Shown here in pieces: positions 1-6,104 of a stretch of 9,170 nucleotides of DNA. Position 1 is the stretch's first letter; each line of letters starts with the position of its first letter. The DNA comes from Candidatus Fermentibacterota bacterium. Lineage in GTDB: Bacteria; Fermentibacterota; Fermentibacteria; Fermentibacterales; Fermentibacteraceae. The notes under the pieces are model-generated. The model was not told where the DNA came from and ran no database searches. It saw nothing but the letters and a program-made list of their open reading frames with translations. Both the position numbers and the translations under genes were made by a program. The DNA lies in the NCBI GenBank assembly GCA_012523605.1, contig JAAYTY010000079.1:1-9170 (forward strand). Reading direction: 5' to 3'.

Positions 1-582
1 CAGCACGTGCTCCAGCGGCTCGAGTTCTCCCGGCCTCGAGGCGGTCACGTGGGCCGTCTCGGCGAACCGCCTGTCACCTTCGGACAGGCGGAACCTGCCA
101 GCGAGTCCCACGATCTGGACATCGAATTCGAGATCGGCCCCCAGGCTGGAGAAGAACCTCTTCACCTTCCTTTCGTCCATGTAGGCGCCCGACCAGGATT
201 TCACCGGCGGAAAGGAGGCCATCGGCTTCACCGACTGCTCGAGTAGCCGGAGTTTCCCGGCCGGCTCCACGCCGGAGACCGGATCGTCTTCGAACAGGAT
301 GCGCCTCTCCCTGCAGGCCTGGAGCCTTCTCACGACCGGATGCGAACCGATGCCTGCATCGGGGGATGCCATGGAGGCGAGGGAATCCATCTCCCCCTGA
401 ATGGCGCCCGGGCTTGAGACGGCGCTGTAGAACCACCGCTTCCCGTCGAAGAGCCTCACGAACGCCGCCCTGTAGCTGCGGACGGTGAAGGCGTCCAGCC
501 TGCCCAGCGTGATGTTGATCCTCGTGCTGTGCACGTCCTCGATCCTTACGTCGGTGTAGCAGCCCGAAGGAAACCTGTACAC
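1..582 (-). CDS. TldD/PmbA-family protein, N-terminal part (3' end beyond window)
   Basis: The reading frame is open for 194 codons from a GTG at 580-582 to the left edge, with no stop, so the gene is partial. The first ~50 residues (YTDVRIEDVHSTRIN at about 8-22, then LGRLDAFTVRSYRAAFVRLFDGKRWFYSAVSS) follow the pattern of the TldD/PmbA N-terminal domain: an 'aDvRie' strand, a segment on self-labelling of residues, then a 'vR...g..wfys' strand. Residues ~145-190 (KRFFSSLGADLEFD, then VGLAGRF) resemble the family's 'sseGa......r' segment. TldD/TldE proteins form cytoplasmic metallopeptidases that degrade unfolded peptides and mature some RiPPs. The metal-binding HExxxH region would lie outside the window, so activity and TldD versus TldE type cannot be judged. 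The GTG start is chosen because GGGAGG sits 5 nt upstream. An in-frame ATG at 610-612 would add 10 residues but lacks a ribosome site. The gene is divergent from the C25 protease. Confidence 0.72.
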   Translation of the reverse strand, partial: MYRFPSGCYTDVRIEDVHSTRINITLGRLDAFTVRSYRAAFVRLFDGKRWFYSAVSSPGAIQGEMDSLASMASPDAGIGSHPVVRRLQACRERRILFEDDPVSGVEPAGKLRLLEQSVKPMASFPPVKSWSGAYMDERKVKRFFSSLGADLEFDVQIVGLAGRFRLSEGDRRFAETAHVTASRPGELEPLEHVL

Positions 583-587
583 GGAAA

Positions 588-593
588 CCTCCC
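588..593 (-). promoter_or_regulatory. Ribosome binding site deciding the GTG start of the TldD/PmbA gene
   Basis: On the minus strand this reads GGGAGG, 5 nt before GTG at 580-582. It favours that start over the in-frame ATG at 610-612, which has no purine-rich stretch in front of it. Confidence 0.65.
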
Positions 594-607
594 GAGTTTC
601 AGGCACG

Positions 608-619
608 CGCATGCATGCG
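608..619. repeat. 12-bp perfect palindrome in the divergent intergenic region
   Basis: CGCATGCATGCG is its own reverse complement. It lies between the divergent TldD/PmbA and C25 genes, in the proposed leader of the former. It could be a small operator or simply chance in GC-rich DNA. Confidence 0.4.
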
Positions 620-674
620 GCGACCGGAAGCCGGCCGGCCTTTCTTGAACATACTTCTTCCAGCGGCGGAATGG

Positions 675-702
675 ATTATGTTCGGTCCAGCTTCCCGGTC
701 AT
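675..702 (-). promoter_or_regulatory. Possible sigma70-type promoter for the TldD/PmbA gene
   Basis: On the minus strand the -10-like hexamer CATAAT (plus 675-680, five of six consensus bases) lies 16 bp downstream of ATGACC (plus 697-702, four of six for the -35). Transcription would begin near 668, leaving a leader of about 86 nt. The match is based on consensus only, and other sigma factors are possible. Confidence 0.35.
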
Positions 703-722
703 GCGCTGGAAGACTGTTCGCG

Positions 723-740
723 GGATCGAGCGGATCGAAC
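723..740. repeat. Two tandem 9-bp imperfect repeats
   Basis: GGATCGAGC (723-731) is followed directly by GGATCGAAC (732-740), differing at one base. It is located 59 bp upstream of the C25 protease start. A role as a regulator site is possible but unsupported. I see no convincing plus-strand promoter in 583-798. Confidence 0.35.
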
Positions 741-798
741 GCGTGCGCGGCGGTCAGACTGCCCGGCTGTATGCGGGCGATCAGGAAGGACAGGGGTC

Positions 799-3039
799 GT
801 GAGATCTCTTGGCGTGGTTCTCATGCTCTCTTTCGCCTGCCTGGGCGGCAGGCTGCTCTATCAGAGCCCTGAACAGGCCGACGAGGCTTTCATCGTCGAA
901 TCGGACGCGGGTTCGGTGACCGTGCGCTTCGCCACTCCCGCCCTCACCGCCGAGGAGGGCGGCTCACCGGGAACGGTTCTCAGGGTGCCCGGCTGGGGCG
1001 TTCTCGCAGTAGAGGGAGCCCCTGATCTTCCCGTACTGAGGCGGATGGTGCAGGTGCCCGATGCGGGAGGCGTCGAACTCGAGATCCTCGACGAGACAAC
1101 GGTGTCGCTGGGGCTGTTCGACGTGCCTCCGTTCGGACGACCGGCCCTGCGTTCGGGAGGTTTCAGCCCGGTCTGGAGGGACGAGGCGATATACGGCCGT
1201 CCGGACCCGTTTCCGGCGGCATGTGCCGAGCTGGAGGGCGTTCATGTTCTGAGAGACCTCCGTGTGGCAACCGTGAGGTTTCAACCCGTGAGGTTCGACC
1301 CCTCCACGGGTGAGGTCACGCTGGTCACCAGCGCAACAGTCAGGCTGGATTTTCGTGGCAGAGGGGACAACGAGCTGTCGCGCGTCTTCGACGGTACGAC
1401 CCCCGGATTCGAACCCTTCTATCGCGAAGTGCTCGGATTCGAGCCGTCGGGCACCTTCCTCGACGGATCTTATGTCTTCATAGGCACCGAGGAGACACTC
1501 GCCGCGGTGCAGGAACTCATCGACTGGAAGAGGCAGAGGGGCTACAGGGTGGCGCTGGGGATCGTGCCCGACATCGGTTCCACCGCGGAGGAGATAGACG
1601 CCTGGATCGAGCTGGCCTTCGCCATATGGCCCTTCCCGCCGGAATGGCTGATGATCGTCGGAGGGGAGTACCGGGTGCCTGTGCCGATGTACGAGGATTT
1701 CGCATCGGACAACATCTACGGCGTGATAGGCACTGGGACGAGTGTCCCTTCAATCCATGTGGGACGCATCACGGGTTCGCTCGACGACCTGCAGTACCAG
1801 GCCTGGAAGATAGTTCAGCACGAGGCGAACCCGTTCGAGCCGGCAGGCGTGAACTGGTTCCAGAAGACCGTCGTGATAGGTTCCAGCGACGGGCTCGACC
1901 CGCTCCACTCCTGGGAGCATGCCGTGATCTTCATGGATCACGACCTCGCCGTGGACTACTACTGCGACAGTCCCGAGTACGGCGGTGCCCCTCCCGACAT
2001 CTCGGAGATCGCCGCCGACATAGACGAGGGCCGGACCATCGTGGACTACATCGGCCACGGCGGAGTCGGCGGCTGGGGCACCTCAGGCTTCTCCATATCC
2101 GACGTGCAGGCTCTGTCAAACGGCAGGATGCTGCCCTGGGTCAACTCCATCGCCTGCTCGAATGCGGCCTTCATGGGGGCCTACTGCTTCGGAGAGGCCT
2201 GGATGACTGAGGGCGATACGGTAGCGCCGAAGGGAGCCCTGGGCTTCATGGGAGCGACGACCGGAAGCCCGTTCGGTCCCACCGACTCGCTGGCCGAGTA
2301 CACCTGGAGAGGCTACTTCGAACTGGAGATACACCACATGGGCGCGGCGGTGGACTACGGGAAGCTCAAGGTCGAGGAGTTCTACGGCCCGGACAACTGG
2401 GGCAACAACTGGATGCACATGGTGTTCGGCTGCCCCGAGGTGGACATCTACGCCGACACCTCCCCCATCGCCGTCCTCGAGGCCGACCACAGCCAGTACG
2501 TCTGGGCCGGGCCCTGGCCCATCTATGTCACCGGAGAAGGAGGACAGCCCGTCGAGGATGCGCTGGTCGGGGTCGTGCAGGACGACGAGCTGCTGGGCGC
2601 CGGATACACCGACAACGACGGTTTCCTGTCGCTCGACCTGCCGACCCTCCCGTACGGTTCGTCCGTCGGGGCGACCGTCACCGTGACTGCCCACAACCAC
2701 AGGCCCTACACGGCTTCTCTCGATCCTGCCCCTGCGGGATGGGAGGAGGGAGGAGAGGCCGTGTTCTTTCTGGATCGAGCCATTCCATCGCCGTTCTCCG
2801 TCTCGACCGGCATATCCTTCGGCCTGCCTTCTCCGGCTTTCTGCAACCTCGCGGTGTACGACCTGTCCGGCAGGCTGGTGCGCACCCTCGTCGAGCAGGA
2901 TCTTCCCGCCGGCGGACACACGGTCCTCTGGGACGGCAGGACAGGGTCGGGAGAGCTTTGTCCCGACGGCGTCTATTTCATAAGGCTGTCGATCCCCGGC
3001 GACGGGCTGACCGGCAGGGTGGTCAGACTCGGCGGATAA
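799..3039 (+). CDS. Secreted C25 (gingipain-like) cysteine protease with C-terminal FlgD-like Ig domain
   Basis: This is a 746-residue protein. GTG is preceded by AGGAAGGA (783-790). A short signal-like segment (residues ~1-17, MRSLGVVLMLSFACLGG) is followed by a pro-region to ~220. A weak lipobox reading around Cys14 is possible. The peptidase domain spans ~223-552. It carries DYIGHGGVGGWGTS with His420 and WVNSIACSNAAF with Cys453. The 33-residue His-Cys spacing equals that of RgpB (His211/Cys244), and the following GAYCFGEAWM matches the gingipain 'mpCFAEAlm' segment. SDNIYGVI followed by HVGRIT also fits the family. Residues ~556-645 look like the Ig-like domain behind gingipain catalytic domains. 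Residues ~662-746 form a FlgD-like Ig domain (VYDLSGRLVRTL, WDGR, DGVYFIRL) of the kind used as a C-terminal tag on exported proteins. The gene is monocistronic in this window and convergent with the symporter. The likely role is extracellular or surface proteolysis; cleavage specificity cannot be read from sequence. Confidence 0.93.
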   Translation: MRSLGVVLMLSFACLGGRLLYQSPEQADEAFIVESDAGSVTVRFATPALTAEEGGSPGTVLRVPGWGVLAVEGAPDLPVLRRMVQVPDAGGVELEILDETTVSLGLFDVPPFGRPALRSGGFSPVWRDEAIYGRPDPFPAACAELEGVHVLRDLRVATVRFQPVRFDPSTGEVTLVTSATVRLDFRGRGDNELSRVFDGTTPGFEPFYREVLGFEPSGTFLDGSYVFIGTEETLAAVQELIDWKRQRGYRVALGIVPDIGSTAEEIDAWIELAFAIWPFPPEWLMIVGGEYRVPVPMYEDFASDNIYGVIGTGTSVPSIHVGRITGSLDDLQYQAWKIVQHEANPFEPAGVNWFQKTVVIGSSDGLDPLHSWEHAVIFMDHDLAVDYYCDSPEYGGAPPDISEIAADIDEGRTIVDYIGHGGVGGWGTSGFSISDVQALSNGRMLPWVNSIACSNAAFMGAYCFGEAWMTEGDTVAPKGALGFMGATTGSPFGPTDSLAEYTWRGYFELEIHHMGAAVDYGKLKVEEFYGPDNWGNNWMHMVFGCPEVDIYADTSPIAVLEADHSQYVWAGPWPIYVTGEGGQPVEDALVGVVQDDELLGAGYTDNDGFLSLDLPTLPYGSSVGATVTVTAHNHRPYTASLDPAPAGWEEGGEAVFFLDRAIPSPFSVSTGISFGLPSPAFCNLAVYDLSGRLVRTLVEQDLPAGGHTVLWDGRTGSGELCPDGVYFIRLSIPGDGLTGRVVRLGG

Positions 3040-3059
3040 CTCCGCCGCCAGCATCGAAA

Positions 3060-3085
3060 GGGGCGGGACCGGGCGGTCCCGCCCC
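3060..3085. terminator. Hairpin between convergent genes, probable bidirectional terminator
   Basis: A perfect 11-bp stem, GGGGCGGGACC (3060-3070) with GGTCCCGCCCC (3075-3085), closes a 4-nt GGGC loop. It sits 20 bp after the C25 stop and 32 bp beyond the symporter stop. Neither side has a long T run (minus strand continues CTTTC), so it is either a weak intrinsic terminator or a transcript-end stabilising hairpin serving both genes. Confidence 0.65.
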
Positions 3086-3117
3086 CGTCGTGATCCGGGC
3101 GGATTCCTCCTTCCGGC

Positions 3118-4728
3118 CTAGGACGTTTCCGGTGCGCTGCTCCTCGCGAACTCGCCGAAATCGTCGACCGGTTCGGCTCTGACCTGATCCAACCGGGCCT
3201 GAGGCGGCCTCTTCGTCACGAAGCTGACCAGCACTATCAGCAACGCGGAGACGAGCACCCCGGAAGCGACGTAGATGTAGCCGTAGGAACCCGCGAGCCA
3301 TCCCGGGAGCACGTCTGTGTAGTAGTTGGGAAGAGCCGGGTCGGAATACTGGAGGTGCTTGTACTCGAACCAGTACATACCGACCGTACCCAGGAACCCG
3401 GCCACCGCCGAGGTGATGACGGCCGGCAGGGTGGTCCGCCTCCAGAAGATGAAGAAGGCAGGCACGGCTATGCATGCGGACAGCACTCCGGAGGAGATGT
3501 AGTAGACGTCCCCGAGGGTTTCGCTCACCAGTGCGCACCCGAGCGCGGCAAGCACGGCAAGCACGGAGATGATCCGCGTGGTCCGGAGGCGCTTCTCCCT
3601 CGGAACGCCGTGCTTCACCTGCGATGGCTCCACAAGGTCGAAGGCCACCGGCATGGCTGTGACCTGGGCGAATGTGTCCACGGTGGACATCTGACAGGCC
3701 ATGATGCCGATCAGCATGAACACCGCGAGCCCCAGCGGCATGGTCGAGATGAAGGCCGAGATGATCCCCAGCGCGTCGCCGCCGATGGCATCGGGCGGAG
3801 CGCCGTCAACGGGAGGGAAGACCACGAGGGAGCAGAAGGCAGTGATGCTCGGGAGGACGAGTACGAAGGCCGTTATGAGGAAGAGGGCCAGCACGGCGCC
3901 CTTCCGGGCCTCTCGCGTGGTCTTCATGGCCTGGATCCTCTGCACAAGATCGGACTCGATCATCCAACCCGGAAGGTATCCGATCAGAAGCACGATCGGG
4001 AACAGGACGCCCAGCACCCACGGGTTCAGGGCGTTCCCCTCGCCCGCCCAGGGAGGGGCGCATGCCCGAAGGGCGCCGGCTATGTCCCCGGAGCTGGCGT
4101 CGGATGCGGCATTCAGAGCTGTTACCGCGAGGATGATCATGAATACCGACATCAGAAGAAACTGGATCACGTCGGTCGTGACAACGGCCCTGAAGCCGCC
4201 CATGTAGGTGTAAACCGCTATCGGCAGCGCCAGCAGGAGCATGCACGCCCAGGTCGGTATCCCGAGGAACGGCGCCATCAGGTTTCCGCCCATGAAGAGC
4301 TCTGCCTGTGTCCAGGCGAGGAACACTCCCGCCGAGAAGATCGCGAGAAGTGTTCGCGCGCTTGTGCCGAAGCGCTTCTCGAGCGCCTGTGGAAGGCTCA
4401 CCGCCGGAAGGCGCCTGACGAAAGGCACCATGGCGATGATGATGAAGCACAGGATGAACCAGGGCACCGGCAGGATCCAGAGCCCGGTCATGCCGTACAT
4501 GTACACCATGGACATGCCGAAGCCCACCCAGCCCAGCATGAGCCAGCCGGAAGTGAGCGACACCCCGAGGCGCCAGAACGGCAGTTCCCTCTTGGCGAGC
4601 CAGTATTCAAGGCTGGACAGAGGGTCGCTTCTTGTCTTGATGTGCCTCTTCACCCTCGTCGAGATACCGACGAGGAGCATCAGAGCGCAGTAGACCAGCG
4701 CCGCGACCCAGAACGGAGTGGTGCTCAT
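3118..4728 (-). CDS. Sodium:solute symporter (SSS/SLC5 family)
   Basis: This is a 536-residue, strongly hydrophobic inner-membrane protein with about 13 membrane segments. TM1 begins near residue 7, and a basic, Ser-rich loop at ~25-40 follows. GGFRAVVTTDVIQ (177-189) matches the SSS signature 'GG..aV..TD..Q'. MSTVDTF places Ser348/Thr349 on the membrane helix where SSS transporters hold the Na2-site Ser/Thr pair. These support Na+-coupled uptake of a small solute. The residues are not specific enough to name it, so sugars, amino acids, organic acids and others remain open. A polar stretch near ~450-480 (HLQYSDPALPNYYTDVLPG) lies between late membrane segments and the C-terminal tail is hydrophilic. 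ATG is preceded by GAAGGGGG with 8 nt spacing; the stop is TAG. It lies 27 bp downstream of the barrel-protein gene on the same strand, so both are probably co-transcribed. Confidence 0.93.
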   Translation of the reverse strand: MSTTPFWVAALVYCALMLLVGISTRVKRHIKTRSDPLSSLEYWLAKRELPFWRLGVSLTSGWLMLGWVGFGMSMVYMYGMTGLWILPVPWFILCFIIIAMVPFVRRLPAVSLPQALEKRFGTSARTLLAIFSAGVFLAWTQAELFMGGNLMAPFLGIPTWACMLLLALPIAVYTYMGGFRAVVTTDVIQFLLMSVFMIILAVTALNAASDASSGDIAGALRACAPPWAGEGNALNPWVLGVLFPIVLLIGYLPGWMIESDLVQRIQAMKTTREARKGAVLALFLITAFVLVLPSITAFCSLVVFPPVDGAPPDAIGGDALGIISAFISTMPLGLAVFMLIGIMACQMSTVDTFAQVTAMPVAFDLVEPSQVKHGVPREKRLRTTRIISVLAVLAALGCALVSETLGDVYYISSGVLSACIAVPAFFIFWRRTTLPAVITSAVAGFLGTVGMYWFEYKHLQYSDPALPNYYTDVLPGWLAGSYGYIYVASGVLVSALLIVLVSFVTKRPPQARLDQVRAEPVDDFGEFARSSAPETS

Positions 4729-4755
4729 GGAACGGACCCCCTTCCCGTCCGGTCC

Positions 4756-5520
4756 CTAGAAGTAGTAGGTGAGGGAGGCCCCTCCCCAGAACTGAGTGTC
4801 CTCTTCGAAGAGCTCCTTGATATCGCTGTCCATGAGCATCGAAAAGTGCGCTGCGGGGGTCACGTACACCGAGGAGCCGATAGATACGGGCAGGGTTGCA
4901 TTGAACGTCATATCGCCCGGCGCCGCCTCGGGATGCCAGTAGTAGAAAGCATTGTGAAGCGAATTCCCATATCCGATCGAGGCTGACAGGACCGGGGCGG
5001 AGACCGTCACGGCATCGGACACCTGGAGGGTTCCCGGCACGGCCTGCGAGATTCCCAGGGAGGTGTAGAGCCCGTCGGCCTCCTTGATGTCGCTGTACAT
5101 GCTGATCGTGGGTGTCAGCGGATATCCCAGCGCCGCGACCAGGGAGAGCTCGGCGGTCGAGTTGTAGTCGGTGTTGGGGTAGGTGTAGTCTCCGATCCCG
5201 AGGGTTACGCAGGCGGGGCCGAGCTGAGTGGTGTACATGAGATAGAGATCGGCCTCGGTGAACTTCATCGCGCGCTCGCCGCCGCCTTCGACCTCGTTCA
5301 CGTCGGTCAGTTCCATGCTGCCCCAGACGCCTGCCGTAAAGCCCTTTCACGACACCCATGCAGAAGGCTGGAGCACCGGATCATCAACGAAGTTGATGCC
5401 CCTCCAGACGTACTTGCTGTTCAAGGTGAGATCAACATAGCCGGTCATGCTGCCGGCTGCGGCCGTCGCAATTCCTCCAGCCGCCAGAGAGACCGCCGCA
5501 AGTGCCATGAGTCCCTTCAT
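4756..5520 (-). pseudogene. Outer-membrane beta-barrel-like protein gene interrupted by one in-frame TGA
   Basis: From an ATG at 5518-5520 with an ideal AAGGAGG ribosome site, the frame reads 57 codons, meets TGA (5347-5349, codon 58), then continues in the same frame for 196 codons to TAG at 4756-4758. The first part encodes a signal peptide (MKGLMALAAVSLAAGGIATAAAG) and mature start GYVDLTLNSKYVWRGINFVDDPVLQPSAWVS. The second begins KGFTAGVWGSMELTDV and ends LTYYF, the terminal aromatic typical of outer-membrane barrels. Strand-like alternation such as ADLYLMYTT and ASIGYGNS occurs throughout. The pattern 'kYvwRGi...d.P..Qps', then 'GF..G.WgS', recalls the TIGR02001-type (gcw_chp) family, of similar length. 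The TGA falls at a variable spot that could hold Trp (TGG to TGA is one change). Restart at ATG 5314-5316 would lose the signal peptide. The gene may be a recent nonsense allele, a sequencing error or a readthrough product. The call as a barrel family member is moderate. Confidence 0.75.
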
Positions 5521-5524
5521 GAGC

Positions 5525-5531
5525 CCTCCTT
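5525..5531 (-). promoter_or_regulatory. Strong ribosome binding site of the interrupted barrel gene
   Basis: The minus strand reads AAGGAGG, 4 nt before ATG at 5518-5520. This near-ideal site fixes the true start upstream of the TGA and shows that the 4756-5316 stretch is not a complete gene on its own. Confidence 0.75.
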
Positions 5532-5626
5532 AGGGATGCTGGGTGAAATGGGGATGCGCCTGCGCTCGATGCGCTCCCGGGAACCTGGATGTCCGACCGG
5601 AATCAGGATCTCTTCAGGCCTGTCCG

Positions 5627-5649
5627 CCTGCCCGCGCCCGGCGGGCAGG
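5627..5649. repeat. 9-bp stem hairpin in the barrel-gene leader
   Basis: CCTGCCCGC (5627-5635) pairs perfectly with GCGGGCAGG (5641-5649) around a 5-nt loop. No T run follows on either strand, so it is not a typical intrinsic terminator. It lies in the proposed minus-strand leader and could affect transcript stability or early termination. Confidence 0.4.
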
Positions 5650-5675
5650 GAAGGAAGGCCGTTCACAGCTTCGAT

Positions 5676-5695
5676 AAGAGTATGCGCATGCTCTT
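5676..5695. repeat. 20-bp near-perfect palindrome, possible operator
   Basis: The sequence is AAGAG-T-ATGCGCAT-G-CTCTT. Every position pairs with its mirror except the single T/G pair at 5681/5690. It lies about 35-55 bp downstream of the proposed transcription start of the barrel-symporter unit, a position suited to a repressor dyad. No regulator gene lies in the window to pair it with. Confidence 0.45.
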
Positions 5696-5735
5696 CCGGC
5701 CTCCCTTGATGCGTGGGAAATCCACTTTGTCGGAG

Positions 5736-5764
5736 AGAATGACCGGAGCCTGCATGACTGTCAA
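5736..5764 (-). promoter_or_regulatory. Candidate sigma70 promoter for the barrel-symporter unit
   Basis: On the minus strand a perfect -35, TTGACA (plus 5759-5764), is followed after 17 bp by CATTCT (plus 5736-5741), a poor -10 with three of six consensus bases. A start near 5729 would give a leader of about 210 nt before ATG at 5520. A perfect -35 with a weak -10 is a pattern often seen where an activator assists, but that is inference. Confidence 0.4.
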
Positions 5765-6059
5765 TACCGACTTGAAGAGTTGGCTTTATGAATGACTCGA
5801 GCGGGCTCCTGCGACGGCCTCCGGAATGAGAGCGGGGATATATGTCGCGAGCCGTGGAAGAGAGAGCGCCCGCTCGAAACCTCCGAGCAGGACGGCGGTC
5901 GGAATCGGATACTGTGAAGATCTCATTCCGATGCATGCCGCAAAAATCGTTCGGCTGGCTGCGCGGACATCCACAGGGCAGGGCTTCGTCAAGCGGCCGG
6001 CGACCCCGTCCGGAGCGGGAGGCACATGCCCGCCGGTGCCGGTGGAGCCCCGGGCGGCT
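5765..6059. other. Intergenic stretch without a convincing gene, with inverted repeats
   Basis: I see no protein-like reading frame or recognisable RNA family here. The stretch holds two inverted repeats: CGAGCGGGC (5798-5806) with GCCCGCTCG (5868-5876), 61 nt apart with a smaller GCGAC/GTCGC pair nested inside (5811-5815 and 5844-5848); and TCGGAAT (5899-5905) with ATTCCGA (5925-5931). The frame of the downstream peptidase happens to stay open upstream to 5826, but its translation is not like the family's N-terminus. A structured small RNA or leader is possible but not demonstrated. Confidence 0.4.
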
Positions 6060-6065
6060 TATAGT
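6036..6065 (+). promoter_or_regulatory. Possible promoter of the M16C peptidase-pyrE unit
   Basis: A -10-like TATAGT (6060-6065, five of six consensus bases) has only a weak -35 (GTGCCG at 6036-6041, 18-bp spacing). Transcription would begin near 6072, about 33 nt before CTG 6105. This fits the proposed peptidase start and argues against translation from any start upstream of 6072. Confidence 0.35.
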
Positions 6066-6090
6066 CCCCTTTCGAATCCACGGCTCCTTC

Positions 6091-6096
6091 CGGAGG
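6091..6096 (+). promoter_or_regulatory. Ribosome binding site supporting a CTG start for the M16C gene
   Basis: CGGAGG is 8 nt upstream of CTG 6105, in the peptidase frame. The nearby ATG 6098 is only 1 nt away and in the wrong frame. This supports a non-ATG start at 6105, giving an N-terminus (MNRIATEISRGLL) of the expected length before the conserved TGATVL segment. Confidence 0.5.
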
Positions 6097-6104
6097 TATG
6101 CTCT

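Noticed and set aside
74..436. 120-codon minus-strand open frame starting MVLQRRL
   Set aside because: It overlaps the TldD/PmbA frame on the same strand in a different phase. Its translation is Arg/Gly-rich and has no ribosome site, while the other frame gives family-like sequence.
3355..4986. 543-codon plus-strand open frame opposite the symporter
   Set aside because: It is antisense to a clear SSS transporter. The translation is dominated by Gly, Glu, His and Arg and has no motif.
4756..5316. A complete 186-residue gene starting at ATG 5314
   Set aside because: It would lack a signal peptide and has only a weak GGGG upstream, while the same frame continues upstream through the TGA to a strong ribosome site and signal peptide.
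5346..5349. Genome-wide reassignment of TGA to Trp or Gly
   Set aside because: More than 2,200 codons of the C25, symporter and M16C genes contain no in-frame TGA, and the M16C gene itself ends with TGA at the pyrE overlap. The standard code fits.
5589..5795. Small plus-strand open frame of 68 codons (MSDRNQDLF)
   Set aside because: There is no ribosome site and no recognisable family, and it covers the palindrome, the hairpin and the opposite-strand promoter, so a regulatory region is the better reading.
5826..6104. N-terminal extension of the M16C frame to an ATG at 5826
   Set aside because: The extra 93 residues do not resemble the family N-terminus, are Pro/Arg-rich like a chance GC-rich frame, and lie across the candidate promoter. 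Length without them already matches PreP-like proteins.
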